Positions 15,280-23,388 of a stretch of 37,722 bases of DNA are shown in pieces. The DNA comes from a virus, in the IMG/VR virus record IMGVR_UViG_3300046811_000104, positions 1 to 37,722 of that record, one strand, 5' to 3'. Within the stretch, counting starts at the first letter, position 1. Each line of letters opens with the position of its first letter. The notes under the pieces are model-generated. The model saw only the letters and a program-made list of their open reading frames with translations. It had not been told where the DNA came from and did no database searches. A program made the translations under genes and the position numbers.

Positions 15280-16349
15280 CCGACGAAGACAAGCAGGTCA
15301 TTGCGCTCCTGCAGGGCGACACCGGGACGCCCAAGGTAGACATGGGACCGCAGGCGCGCGCGCAACGCGATACGAGCAGCATGCGGCCAGCGGTGGCCCC
15401 TGACGAGGTTGCGCCCGAAGACTTGCGCAGCGACTACAGCAAGCGCGACCCGCGCCGCACGGCACAGGGACGACAAGACCTGATCACCACCCCGGATGCC
15501 CGCGCGGCCATCGACGCTCGGGCGCAACGCGAAGACCCGATCAAGAACGACCCGCTCGCTGGGTCTATCGTGCAGGGTCTGCCGGCCGGCGGGTTGGCCA
15601 AGGTCCTCGCGCCGATCGCGGGCCCGCTACTCTCACGGGCAATCGGCGGAGCCGCAGCGAGTCCTGACCATCCTGTCGCAGGCGCCGCCCTAGGCGCGCT
15701 CCCTGGCGTTCCCGGAGCCGTCAGGTCTGCCGATACGTCTCTCGGCGAAGCTGCGCTCGAGCATGTGACAGCGCCGACGAAGGCACCGGGCGCAATGTCC
15801 AAGGTCGCCGACGCGGTCGGGACTGCGGTCGGTGGCGTTGTCGGGCACAGGGTCGGCGGACCCGTTGGCGCCGCTGCCGGTGCGCTGGCGGGTAGCCAGG
15901 CCCGCGGCGTCATCAACAAAGGCGTGAACAGCCTTGCTCAGCGGCTGGCGGAACGCCACATGGCCCGAATGGCGGCGATGCGCGCGGCGGCCGGAGAAGC
16001 TGCGGCGGTTCCGACTCCTGTTGCTGAGGAGGTAACGGTACCGGAAAAGTATGTTCCAATCCAAAAGGTGGCCGAGCAGAAGGTTGCCGACCTCGAGGCC
16101 AATGCGCCGTTCAGGCAAACTGCGGCTCCCCATGCGCCCGTTCAGAACCCGATGAGCCTCGAAGACAAGCTCAAGGCATCGATCGAAATCATGGGGGATT
16201 TACGGGTTGCGGCAAAGACCGGGACAGTGACACCGGACTTGATCCAAAAGGCCATTGATGCTGGTGTGCCGCAAACGTCCGTGTATCATATCGTTGGTAA
16301 CAGGGCAGCGGCCCACGCGGCGGTCAAAAAGGCAATCACCGGTGAATAA
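15276..16349 (+). CDS. Ejection / internal virion protein 3 with glycine-rich membrane-like segments
   Basis: This encodes 357 residues from an ATG at 15276 overlapping the previous stop. The N-terminal 100 residues are polar and partly disordered. Residues about 100-215 contain Gly/Ala-rich apolar stretches (VQGLPAGGLAKVLAPIAGPL and GTAVGGVVGHRVGGPVGAAA) with glycine-zipper spacing, which suggests helix packing in a membrane. The C-terminus is a helical region ending with VGNRAAAHAAVKKAITGE. Ejected proteins that form a channel across the host envelope have such segments. No peptidoglycan hydrolase motif is visible. Confidence 0.65.
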   Translation: MTDEDKQVIALLQGDTGTPKVDMGPQARAQRDTSSMRPAVAPDEVAPEDLRSDYSKRDPRRTAQGRQDLITTPDARAAIDARAQREDPIKNDPLAGSIVQGLPAGGLAKVLAPIAGPLLSRAIGGAAASPDHPVAGAALGALPGVPGAVRSADTSLGEAALEHVTAPTKAPGAMSKVADAVGTAVGGVVGHRVGGPVGAAAGALAGSQARGVINKGVNSLAQRLAERHMARMAAMRAAAGEAAAVPTPVAEEVTVPEKYVPIQKVAEQKVADLEANAPFRQTAAPHAPVQNPMSLEDKLKASIEIMGDLRVAAKTGTVTPDLIQKAIDAGVPQTSVYHIVGNRAAAHAAVKKAITGE

Positions 16350-16433
16350 GACGGCTCACAAGCAGATCGGCGGCTCGCACCGCTGAATCCCGGACAAAGC
16401 TGGTTGCTGGCGCCTCCTGCGCCCGCTCCCGCG

Positions 16434-16955
16434 ATGCCCGCGCCTGTCGACGCGACGGAGCTCATGGGCGCAGCTGCCGAGGCAGAACAGCGTGGCCAGT
16501 CTTCCCCGGCGCTCGCCTTCCTGCGTACCGTCTGCCCGCGTGTCCAGCTCGACAAATGGGGCCAGCCGTTGCCCCTGTCAGACCCGGACCAGGCGCGCAT
16601 TGATCGGCTCTATGCCGTTGCGCTCGACCCTGCTGGTCGCGGCCAAGCGCTGATCCGCTCGGGCACCCTCGACCCTGGCGAGGCCGAATGTCTCGCCGTC
16701 ACAGCGCCGCAGGCATACGGCGAGCTCGCCGCGGGCGCTCGCCTCGAGATGGCGCAGACGCCGCCGCCCTATGCCCAATGGGCCGAGCAGACGCTGTCAA
16801 TTCTCTTCGGCGAGCCGGCGGCGAAAGCCTACCAGGAGCCGCCGCAACAGCCGGCATCGCAGGGCAAGCCGTCGGGCGGCAAGGACGACCAGGACACCGG
16901 CGCAACTCCCGCCGATAGACGCGAAATCTCCGTGCGACAACGAAAGGCTTCCTGA
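16434..16955 (+). CDS. Probable fourth virion/ejection-block protein
   Basis: From ATG 16434 it encodes 173 residues. Upstream in the same frame lie TTG 16404 (183 residues) and CTG 16383, and GGA near 16392 would fit the TTG. The start is therefore uncertain. The protein is Ala/Pro/Gln-rich with a helical centre (ATELMGAAAEAEQRGQ) and a compact section (SDPDQARIDRLYAVALDPAG, then DPGEAECLAVTAPQAYGELA). The C-terminal tail is disordered and basic. The DPGEAE...AVTAPQAYGEL pattern recalls helical repeats in phage internal proteins. Its stop overlaps the next ATG (TGATG). Confidence 0.6.
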   Translation: MPAPVDATELMGAAAEAEQRGQSSPALAFLRTVCPRVQLDKWGQPLPLSDPDQARIDRLYAVALDPAGRGQALIRSGTLDPGEAECLAVTAPQAYGELAAGARLEMAQTPPPYAQWAEQTLSILFGEPAAKAYQEPPQQPASQGKPSGGKDDQDTGATPADRREISVRQRKAS

Positions 16956-17365
16956 TGCAGTCAACCAATCCGCACTACGTCAACGGCGGAAACAGCGCCG
17001 CCGCCGCGGCAAGCTATCCCTGGGTCTACATCGAGGGGATGACCGAAGTTGGCTGGCACGTCTCCTCGGACAGCGTTACCGGGACCTACGTTTGGGAGGT
17101 CACGAGCCTGTCGGCGGAGCTGGACCCGAACAAGATTGCACCCAGCGCCGCGCAGATTGCGTTGGTGATCCTCCCGTCGGCTGAACAGACCTTGGCGACC
17201 CCGGCCGCCACCGTCGTCAATCACGTCTTCACATTCAGCATCGCCGAGTCCACCAACTGCAGCAAGTTGCCCGCGGCGAAGTGGATGCGGATGCGCTCGA
17301 CGCGTTCGGCTGGCGGAAGCGCGACGGGCCTGAACATCGGCGTCACGCGGAAAGGAAACGACTGA
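16955..17365 (+). CDS. Small beta-rich virion protein
   Basis: This encodes 136 residues from an ATG overlapping the previous stop. Predicted strands alternate through the body (YPWVYIEGMTEVGWHVS, GTYVWEVTSL, VVNHVFTFSI, LNIGVTRKG), suggesting a beta-sandwich. It lies between ejection proteins and the tail fibre, so it may be a tail-tip adaptor or a fibre-attachment protein. No known family is recognised. The stop overlaps the next ATG (TGATG). Confidence 0.6.
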   Translation: MQSTNPHYVNGGNSAAAAASYPWVYIEGMTEVGWHVSSDSVTGTYVWEVTSLSAELDPNKIAPSAAQIALVILPSAEQTLATPAATVVNHVFTFSIAESTNCSKLPAAKWMRMRSTRSAGGSATGLNIGVTRKGND

Positions 17366-18207
17366 TGTGCCCCGTTGATTTCATCGACTTCAACACCGGA
17401 CCGGGAGCCGGCATCGTCGGCCCACAGGGTAGCGTTCGCGTGTCTAGAGGCGCGCTTGGTCTAGCCCAGAGCGTGGACGGCGGGCCGCCCCAAATCATCG
17501 ACGCAGGCAGCCCGACCCAGGCTCAGGCATCGCTTGCCAAGCTCTATGCGCTGACCGGACTCGATTCGATCCGCTCGCAGAACTTCGTCCACAACTTCGA
17601 CAGCCTCGCCGGCTGGACGGAAGAGAACATGACTGCGGCGGGCGCGAACAATGCCGCAATCCCGCGCGTAGTCGCCGAATATGACGGCAACTCCTTCATC
17701 CGCAGCAACGGGACCGATTCGCTCCTGCGCGGCTATGTAATCAATCTGGCCGGCACGTTCAGCAATCAAAACCCACGAACGGCGATGCTCGATCAGGTCA
17801 TGCCGTGGGGCGTGGCTTGCAAGTTCCGTATGATCACCGACGGCGGCGGCTATTGCCTCTTCGGCATGTCGGACCCGACGTCAACCGGGGCAGCGCCGAA
17901 GGGCGTCTACTGCGGTTTCGAGCACGGCACCAACAGCCGTTTTTACCAGGGGTACAAGACAAACGCCGGAGGTGGTGTTGGTGTCGACAATTTGCCATCG
18001 ACGGTGCAACTCGACGGCGCCTGGCACGTTGGCTATGTGTTCGCCGATGCCAGCGGGTTCTACAAATTCTCCATTGATGGCGAGGCCCCGGTGTCGCTGC
18101 CCAACGCTAATCCGTTCAGCAATCTGCTCGGCTGCGTTCGCATCGTCCTAGCCGGAACGCAATCTGATGTGTCGTGGTGCTCTGCAATCTGGCCGGTGAG
18201 TGGATAA
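17365..18207 (+). CDS. Putative tail fibre/spike with jelly-roll (lectin-like) domain
   Basis: This encodes 280 residues from an ATG overlapping the previous stop. The N-terminus is a short Gly-rich head (FNTGPGAGIVGPQGSVRVS), followed by a helical linker (TQAQASLAKLYALTGLD). Residues about 75-280 have the look of a concanavalin/LamG-type beta sandwich: VNHNFDSLAG-like opening strand, VACKFRMITDGGGYCLFG, GVYCGFEHG, LDGAWHVGYVFADASGFYKF and a closing strand with VRIVLAG. This fold commonly binds cell-surface glycans. The next gene encodes an esterase, so the two probably form the receptor-recognition apparatus. Confidence 0.65.
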   Translation: MCPVDFIDFNTGPGAGIVGPQGSVRVSRGALGLAQSVDGGPPQIIDAGSPTQAQASLAKLYALTGLDSIRSQNFVHNFDSLAGWTEENMTAAGANNAAIPRVVAEYDGNSFIRSNGTDSLLRGYVINLAGTFSNQNPRTAMLDQVMPWGVACKFRMITDGGGYCLFGMSDPTSTGAAPKGVYCGFEHGTNSRFYQGYKTNAGGGVGVDNLPSTVQLDGAWHVGYVFADASGFYKFSIDGEAPVSLPNANPFSNLLGCVRIVLAGTQSDVSWCSAIWPVSG

Positions 18208-19203
18208 ATGACAAACTACATCCCGATTCAGCCCGCTGATTTCACCGACGGCATTGGAAACACGCTGGTCCCGACCAGTGCGACAACTACCGTCGTCGGC
18301 ACGGACCGATTCTGTTGCGGCACCGAATGTCCGCGTCTGCGGTTCACCTGCTCTGGGACGTCGTTCCAGGTGCGAATTGCGCGCGATTCGGTGATTGCCG
18401 GTGTCGCCAATTTCAATGACTGTCCGGTCTTTGTCGATGGAGTTTACGCCGGCAAGATCACGCCGACCGCGAGCGTCGTCGCCTGGTACACGTTCTTGGG
18501 CATGTCGGCCGGAGATCACGTCGTCGAGATTCAAGGAGGCCAAGGCGGCCTCAGTGGTGCCGCGATGGTCAGTACGGGCAGCATCCTGGGAATCGCCGGG
18601 ACGAACATCAAGCTGGCCAAGATCGTTGCAGCCCGCAAGATGATCTATTTCGGCGATTCGATCATCCCGGCCAATACCGGGACGTCGCCACTGGGCGTGA
18701 CCGATATTCTCGGCCTTCTCCGCACGTACTATCCGGGTCGCGTGACCGTCGAGGCCATGGGAAGCGCCACATATACGATGTGGTCCGACAACGTATCGCT
18801 TATCTCTCGCTTCGCTCGTCACGTTGCTGGCGCGGCCACCTTCGACATTTGCATCCTGCTGGGCACCAACGATTACGGCGGTCAATTGCCGTCCCTGACG
18901 GCGCAGCTGACGACCCAATTTGCCCTCATGGTCGCGATGGCGAACCTGAACAAGCTACTTGTGGTTACGCCGCTCACGAGAGGGACCGAGACGGGCGCGA
19001 CGACGCTGGGTCAGTACCGCGCGCAAATCACGGCTGCGATTGCCGCAGTGGCCAGTACGAAGATCATCACGCTCGACGGGACGTCGATGGGCCTGAATGT
19101 GAACACCGACTATCAGGAGACGCCCGCCGCGAACGCATTGCACCCGAACGACTTTGGCGCGGCCAAGGTCTTCGGCGGCATCCGGGGAGCGCTAGGGTTC
19201 TAG
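18208..19203 (+). CDS. SGNH/GDSL-family esterase, tail-associated
   Basis: This encodes 331 residues. The C-terminal domain shows SGNH blocks in order: block I FGDS (148-151, nucleophile Ser151), block II Gly185 (EAMGSATY), block III GTND (219-222, Asn221) and block V LHPND with His312. In most family members an Asp lies three residues before this His, and here that position is Asn309. Such enzymes deacetylate or de-esterify capsular or O-antigen sugars. The N-terminal 130 residues are a beta-rich domain that could mount the enzyme on the fibre or bind sugar. It starts right after the fibre stop, without a clear separate ribosome site, so the two are probably co-translated. Confidence 0.8.
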   Translation: MTNYIPIQPADFTDGIGNTLVPTSATTTVVGTDRFCCGTECPRLRFTCSGTSFQVRIARDSVIAGVANFNDCPVFVDGVYAGKITPTASVVAWYTFLGMSAGDHVVEIQGGQGGLSGAAMVSTGSILGIAGTNIKLAKIVAARKMIYFGDSIIPANTGTSPLGVTDILGLLRTYYPGRVTVEAMGSATYTMWSDNVSLISRFARHVAGAATFDICILLGTNDYGGQLPSLTAQLTTQFALMVAMANLNKLLVVTPLTRGTETGATTLGQYRAQITAAIAAVASTKIITLDGTSMGLNVNTDYQETPAANALHPNDFGAAKVFGGIRGALGF

Positions 19204-19212
19204 GTACACCCG

Positions 19213-19395
19213 ATGACATGGAAGCACGTAGCACTGATCGCAATCGCCGCGGCGGTGGTCATGGCGTGCGAGGTCAGCACCACGTGTCAGGGCTCGCTGG
19301 ATAAGGTGGTGGGCTTCGCGCTGGCCATCGCCGGGATTGCTGGCGGGAACGCAATGCAGAGCCGCGCCGAGACACCAAAGGACAAGGCGCCGTGA
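19213..19395 (+). CDS. Small two-segment membrane protein, holin candidate
   Basis: This encodes 60 residues with two apolar segments: HVALIAIAAAVVMACEV (about 5-21) and KVVGFALAIAGIAGGNAM (about 31-48), separated by a short polar loop with Cys, and a charged C-terminal tail (ETPKDKAP). Size, topology and location after the tail genes fit a class II-like holin. No family signature can be verified. An alternative is a small lipoprotein-like protein, as VVMAC resembles a lipobox. Confidence 0.55.
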   Translation: MTWKHVALIAIAAAVVMACEVSTTCQGSLDKVVGFALAIAGIAGGNAMQSRAETPKDKAP

Positions 19396-19401
19396 TTCAT
19401 C

Positions 19402-19647
19402 ATGTCGCACTACGGAGATGACCGTGACGAACCCACTGACCCTGGTACGCCCGCCGGAATTAGAGCCAGCGCCGCCGTTCAATTTGCAATTGGCGCAGCG
19501 CACGTTAGCCGGGCTGTTCCACTGCTCGAGCAACTTACAGACTCTGACAGAGAATATTTTGCGACATGTCTCGCGGACGACCTCGCAGAGCTCATCAAGC
19601 AAGGGGCCGGGCTAGTGGAGCTGATCCGATTCGCAGGCCCGAAGTAA
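19402..19647 (+). CDS. Small hypothetical protein, possibly frameshifted
   Basis: From ATG 19402 it encodes 81 residues. The C-terminal half (LLEQLTDSDREYFATCLADD to LIKQGAGLVELIRFAGPK) is a convincing amphipathic helical domain. The N-terminal half in this frame is less so. In the overlapping frame beginning at ATG 19418 (or GTG 19424, with GGAG upstream), the first half reads NPLTLVRPPELEPAPPFNLQ then LAQRTLAGLF, which looks more natural. A one-base change near 19510-19515 would join the two halves into one protein. It lies between two membrane or exported proteins, in the presumed lysis region. Confidence 0.5.
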   Translation: MSHYGDDRDEPTDPGTPAGIRASAAVQFAIGAAHVSRAVPLLEQLTDSDREYFATCLADDLAELIKQGAGLVELIRFAGPK

Positions 19648-19657
19648 AAGGAGCACC

Positions 19658-20005
19658 ATGACGCGACTTCTCAAGATTCTCATGATCGTGGCTGCCGTCG
19701 TCGCGGCGTTCATCGCCGCGCTCATGATGCACGGCTGCGCGCACGTCGTGTCCGTCGCCGATGCATGCAAGCCGACCACGGCGCAAGAGATGGCCATCGT
19801 AGAGGCTGCATCTCACCCGGTGCAGGCCGAAGCGCTGGCCGCCATCGATGCGCTCGGATTCGCGCTGTGCGTGCTCCAGCAAGGCGCAGACGACGCTATT
19901 GGGGCGCTGCAGTCAAAGGCTGGCGAAACGACGCTGGCGCTCACGGCGGACGCGTACAGCCCTGTCGTGGCCAACCTCAAGGCGTGGCGAGCCGCGCACC
20001 CATGA
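19658..20005 (+). CDS. Membrane-anchored or lipoprotein-like small protein
   Basis: This encodes 115 residues, with an excellent AAAGGAG ribosome site. Residues 5-24 are apolar (LKILMIVAAVVAAFIAALMM) and are followed by HGCAHV, so this could be a signal peptide of a lipoprotein with Cys27 (a poor lipobox) or a transmembrane anchor. The soluble part is helical and Ala-rich (VQAEALAAIDALGFALCVLQ, then DDAIGALQSKAGE). It could be a spanin-like or other lysis accessory protein, or another envelope protein. No specific family is recognised. Confidence 0.6.
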   Translation: MTRLLKILMIVAAVVAAFIAALMMHGCAHVVSVADACKPTTAQEMAIVEAASHPVQAEALAAIDALGFALCVLQQGADDAIGALQSKAGETTLALTADAYSPVVANLKAWRAAHP

Positions 20006-20130
20006 AGTAACGGCCCCGCCCGGCGCTATCAACGCCGAGCGGAGCCTACCAACCACGTCCCGCGCGAACGGGATGCAGTCGGCTGGGCCGACGATGACGC
20101 GCGCGCGGGCCTTGACACAAGGAGCCGCTC

Positions 20131-20820
20131 ATGTCTCGACGCATCGTCTTCTTTTTGGCCCTGTTTATCGCCCTTGCTGCATGCGGCGCCGCCCATGCCG
20201 CCGACTTCGTCACAACCGACGAGAGCGGCCATGGCCCTTTCTTGGTGACCAATCCGATCCCGAGCTGGGGATACCTGGACGTAGCCAGCGAGGATTTCTC
20301 CCACCGCGAGCGCTGGCGCGGAGACGTCAATACCGGTACGGGACATATCGGCCGGACCATCGTCCCGACGTTCTCGGCGCGCTGGTTCAGTGTTTCGCCG
20401 CTACAGGGCTCTTTCGCCTTCGCGTGCAGCCACACGCCGACGGGGCCGACCTACGCGCCCTGCCAGGGTCAGAGCCCGGCGCAAGTCTACATCTCGAGCG
20501 ACGGCAACAACCCGACGCACCTGACGTGGACTCCCGCGGCAATCATTGTCGGCTACTACCCTCAGTGCCCGATTTTGTCGGGGTACTCTGTGATCCACTA
20601 CTGCACCGGCACGCACACGCCCTACGACTACACCGGGCAACCGACGGACTTTCCCACATTCATCATCGGCGATGGCATCGTCAAGCCGGGCCTGCCCTAC
20701 GGGTCGCCGCTGAAGCTGGTCGTCTCGGGCGCCACCGGCGTGCCTGTCGATTGCTGGGCCGAGCCGGACGAGTATGGGCTGTCAGGGCCGTGGGGGATGG
20801 CGGTCTATACGTGCCCCTGA
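20131..20820 (+). CDS. Exported Cys-containing protein of unknown function
   Basis: This encodes 229 residues, with AAGGAG seven or eight bases ahead of the ATG. A signal peptide is clear: two Arg, an apolar core (VFFLALFIALAAC), and then either a lipobox (LAAC) or signal peptidase I cleavage after AHA. The mature part is beta-rich and aromatic, with about seven further Cys that could form disulfides in the periplasm, for example FACSHTPTGPTYAPCQG and YYPQCP. It closes the rightward structural operon, where a lysis enzyme or lysogenic-conversion factor is expected, but no lysozyme, amidase or peptidase motif is seen. It converges with the minus-strand block, four bases apart. Confidence 0.6.
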   Translation: MSRRIVFFLALFIALAACGAAHAADFVTTDESGHGPFLVTNPIPSWGYLDVASEDFSHRERWRGDVNTGTGHIGRTIVPTFSARWFSVSPLQGSFAFACSHTPTGPTYAPCQGQSPAQVYISSDGNNPTHLTWTPAAIIVGYYPQCPILSGYSVIHYCTGTHTPYDYTGQPTDFPTFIIGDGIVKPGLPYGSPLKLVVSGATGVPVDCWAEPDEYGLSGPWGMAVYTCP

Positions 20821-20824
20821 TCCA

Positions 20825-21133
20825 TTACGGTAGCAGTCCCACCGCGCGCAACGCTTCCTCGGGCGTCGTCACGATAGCGGCCTGACCGCGCCACATCCAA
20901 TGCCAGTTGACCTGGTCCGGGGTCAGCGGCTTCGGCTCGCCGGCCTTGTTTTTCGGCATCTTAATCTCGAGCAGATAGCAACGGCGAAACCCGCCATCTG
21001 CCAGGCGACCCACCAGCAAGTCCGGACATCCACCGCCCACCGCGTGCAAGTCCTGAACGGAACACCCCGCGGCGAACAGGGCAGCCACGATTTCGGCTTG
21101 ATTCGCGTCGCGCTTTGTCGAGTGGTTGCTCAC
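20825..21133 (-). CDS. PD-(D/E)XK (VRR-NUC-like) nuclease
   Basis: This encodes 102 residues. The motif order is ANQAEIVAALFAAGCSV (helix), GGGCPDLLVGR (catalytic Asp), YLLEIKMPKN (E-x-K) and LTPDQVNWHWMWRG, then a closing strand. This is the typical core of small VRR-NUC/Holliday-junction-resolvase-like phage nucleases. It could process branched DNA during replication or packaging, or degrade host DNA. It is the last gene of the minus-strand block, and its start overlaps the preceding gene's stop by four bases. Confidence 0.75.
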   Translation of the reverse strand: MSNHSTKRDANQAEIVAALFAAGCSVQDLHAVGGGCPDLLVGRLADGGFRRCYLLEIKMPKNKAGEPKPLTPDQVNWHWMWRGQAAIVTTPEEALRAVGLLP

Positions 21134-21432
21134 GTCTCCGGCCCCATGAGCGCGCGAATGGCTCCACAGGCGTCATCGATGGCGTTTCGATAGCCGCGGT
21201 CGCATTCATTATCGACAATCTCGTGCAACTGCTCGCCATCGACGGCCGTCCGCGCCTCCTTCAGCGCCTCCCGTCGCGCCTCTCGAGCGCGAACGGCAAG
21301 GGCGGTGGCGATGGATTCCTGCATGACCGCAAGCTCCTGGATTCCCCATCCGAATATCCGATACGCCTCGGTCACCATCGCGTGCGCGGCGTCGCGCTCC
21401 CGCTCAATCTCCTCGGCCGTCACGTCGCTCAC
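21130..21432 (-). CDS. Charged helical hypothetical protein
   Basis: This encodes 100 residues from a GTG at 21432, which overlaps the preceding stop (GTGA) and has GGAGG seven bases upstream. Longer starts at 21450 and 21459 lie inside the neighbouring gene and are less likely. The protein is helical and strongly charged (AEEIERERDAAHAMVTEAYR, then RAREARREALKEARTAVDGE), with one Cys near the C-terminus. No family is recognised. Confidence 0.6.
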   Translation of the reverse strand: MSDVTAEEIERERDAAHAMVTEAYRIFGWGIQELAVMQESIATALAVRAREARREALKEARTAVDGEQLHEIVDNECDRGYRNAIDDACGAIRALMGPET

Positions 21433-21557
21433 TTGCGCCCTCCGTTCCATCTTCGCCAAAACGCCATGTAGGCCAGCCCTTGATGCTGTCGCAGTCCAAC
21501 ATGGACGACGTTCCAGCCATTATCGAGATGCCAGGCGTAGCAGACCGACGCGAACAT
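21429..21557 (-). CDS. Very small protein (42 residues)
   Basis: The ATG at 21557 overlaps the stop of the upstream gene (TGATG) and the stop overlaps the next GTG. GGAGG lies about ten bases before the ATG. The product is aromatic (ASVCYAWHLDNGWNVVHVGL, then LAYMAFWRRWNGG). The function is unknown. The evidence is junction geometry and the ribosome site. Confidence 0.5.
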   Translation of the reverse strand: MFASVCYAWHLDNGWNVVHVGLRQHQGLAYMAFWRRWNGGRK

Positions 21558-22840
21558 CACTTGCGCCCCTCCGTGATGGGCGGGACGGCGTGGATGGGGT
21601 CGTCGGCCTTTTCTCCGCATCGATAGTAGTCACCGCGCCGCTTATCACATCTGCCGTCGAGGTCGCGCACGAACGCATGCCCAGTGACCGGCGGTTGCTT
21701 TTTTTCCGTGGGGTTTTCGAGAGCGGGCGACATAGAAGCCTCCCGGTTAGAACAGGGGACGGTGTGACGACCACGCAAGTAGCCGCATACCCAACATGGG
21801 CAATTGTCGTCACAGGGTCCCTCTTTGTGCTTGCCCTGCTGATACCAGAGACAGTGAAACGCATGTCCAGGCCCGGTGGCCTCGGGCGGGGATGGTGCTG
21901 CGGATATCGAATGAACAGAATCGACAGACCTCTTGCCGCAGCCCTCGGACGCGCAGAGCAGATAACCCGACGTCTGGCCTGTCGGTACAACGAACGCATG
22001 CGTGGGCACGGGCGGCTTGAATTGCTCCTTGGTCAGGCCGAACGAAGGCGGCGACATAGCGCGCCGCACTTCGGCCACAACGAAATCGCGCAGCCTGCCC
22101 TCTAGCGCGTCAATCGACTCGCGTATGCCGTGCGCGTCGGCTTCGAATTCGTGCCCCTCCACCCGCTTGGCGAGCGCGGTCGATCGGTCATATTCATCGT
22201 TGATATGATCCCGTAGAGCCTCGTCTAGCATTTCGAGCGTGAGCGCCCCCTCCCCCTGCGCCTGCTCGGCTGCCTCTTCGCGGTCCTCTTCCTCCTCGTG
22301 CTCGTCGCACAACTCGCCGGGACCGATGCACGTGTCGCAATCCTCGGTTGCGACCTTCGGCTCAAGAAACATGTGACTGCCCCGTTCGGGGTCGTGGATG
22401 TCGCAGTGCCGAGGTTGCCTGCAATTTGGACGTGCGCAAACGTCCAACTCGCGTTTCGTCGGCTGCACCTGCTCGGCTGGCGGGGCGGCGAGATGCTTTG
22501 TGCGCGCCTTCATCCACGCAAGTAAGCTATCGGCATGAACGTTAAGCGGCGCAGTCATCAGCAGCCGCCGCGCCTCGGCCAGCTCGCCCTTGAGCCGGTC
22601 GATTTCGGTACCTTTGGCCTTCAGTAGCCCTGCCGAAAACTCCAGCAGTGACTTGAGCCGGTCCCGTTCGCCCTTCGCTTCCTCGACGAGACGGCGCAGC
22701 GCCAGTATCTCCGTGTCGTGGTCGTAGGCTAGTTCGCGAAGGGCAGCGCGAATCCTTCGCTGCGTCGTTATGCCGTCTCCCACTTCAATGCTTCGCTCTG
22801 ACCATTCCTCGGCCAGTGCGTTGATCTTCGCATCGTTCAT
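21557..22840 (-). CDS. Large protein with coiled coil and repeated Cys/His modules
   Basis: This encodes 427 residues from ATG 22840, with GGGAGGGG upstream. The start overlaps the preceding stop as ATGA. Residues about 40-105 form a charged coiled coil (RRLVEEAKGERDRLKSLLE). A Glu-rich stretch (EEEEDREEAAEQAQGE) is near 205-220. In between and towards the C-terminus are Cys/His units: CARPNCRQPRHCDIHDP, THAFVVPTG...LLCASEGCGKRSVDSVH, GHAFHCLWY...CPCWVCGYLRGRH and GHAFVRDLDGRC...RCGEKADDPIH. These recall small zinc-binding modules with a recurring HAF(V/H) start. The next two upstream genes carry related modules. The function is unknown. Confidence 0.65.
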   Translation of the reverse strand: MNDAKINALAEEWSERSIEVGDGITTQRRIRAALRELAYDHDTEILALRRLVEEAKGERDRLKSLLEFSAGLLKAKGTEIDRLKGELAEARRLLMTAPLNVHADSLLAWMKARTKHLAAPPAEQVQPTKRELDVCARPNCRQPRHCDIHDPERGSHMFLEPKVATEDCDTCIGPGELCDEHEEEEDREEAAEQAQGEGALTLEMLDEALRDHINDEYDRSTALAKRVEGHEFEADAHGIRESIDALEGRLRDFVVAEVRRAMSPPSFGLTKEQFKPPVPTHAFVVPTGQTSGYLLCASEGCGKRSVDSVHSISAAPSPPEATGPGHAFHCLWYQQGKHKEGPCDDNCPCWVCGYLRGRHTVPCSNREASMSPALENPTEKKQPPVTGHAFVRDLDGRCDKRRGDYYRCGEKADDPIHAVPPITEGRK

Positions 22841-23388
22841 GGCGTTCCCCTCCCTGCGCGACGGGCGATGGCGTCGGCGAATTCGCAGATTGGACACCTC
22901 GGCCGTCCCGGGCAGCAATAGCAGTGCGACTCATGTGCATCGCGGATGATGTCGGCCCTTTCTTCCCTCGCCCCGAGAGCGCGCCCTCGGGCGATACCGG
23001 CGGCGTAGGCTTCGTATGCGAGATTGTCCATCGCCTGCCTTGTCGAATGATATGGCCTCACGTTCATCGACATGACCGCATCCTCAACCAGTCGATCTAA
23101 CTCAGCCGCATCCCCATCGCCCGTGACGGGTGGGTCGTCTGGCTTGGGCTCGACGAAGCGATGACCGATTTGTCCCAGCTCCTTCCCGTGAGCGCGCCTG
23201 ACGTAGCCACAGAGACCGCCGTCGACACATGTCCCGGCGCATTTGTCGTTAGGACTCGTCGCGTCGGCTGGCGGTTGGGGCGCGGGGACGGGTTCGACGA
23301 AGGCGTGGGCGATGGTGTGATTCGTCCAGACGTGCGCCCGTCGAATCTGACGGCACAGCGGCTTGCCGCAAACGTCGTTGTCGCTCAC
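22837..23388 (-). CDS. Cys/His-module protein
   Basis: This encodes 183 residues from a GTG at 23388 that overlaps the upstream stop (GTGA), with GGAGGTG six bases ahead of it. Two modules at the N-terminus share a pattern: CGKPLCRQIRRAHVW followed by AHAFVEP, and CVDGGLCGYVRRAHGKE followed by GHRFVEPKP. The middle is helical (DLRLVEDAVMSM-like, ARGRALGAREERADIIRD). The C-terminus ends with another dense cluster (HESHCYCCPGRPRCPICEF). Zinc binding at several sites is likely. The product probably works together with the neighbouring Cys/His proteins. No known family can be named. Confidence 0.65.
   Translation of the reverse strand: MSDNDVCGKPLCRQIRRAHVWTNHTIAHAFVEPVPAPQPPADATSPNDKCAGTCVDGGLCGYVRRAHGKELGQIGHRFVEPKPDDPPVTGDGDAAELDRLVEDAVMSMNVRPYHSTRQAMDNLAYEAYAAGIARGRALGAREERADIIRDAHESHCYCCPGRPRCPICEFADAIARRAGRGTP

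Noticed and set aside
20006-20130. TTGACA-like hexamer near 20112 as a promoter for the exported protein
   Set aside because: It lies so close to the ribosome site that no -10 element fits before the start codon.
19848-20885. 345-codon plus-strand frame across the end of the structural operon
   Set aside because: It is out of frame with two genes that have good ribosome sites and signal peptides (19658 and 20131), and its sequence is Arg-rich without recognisable features.
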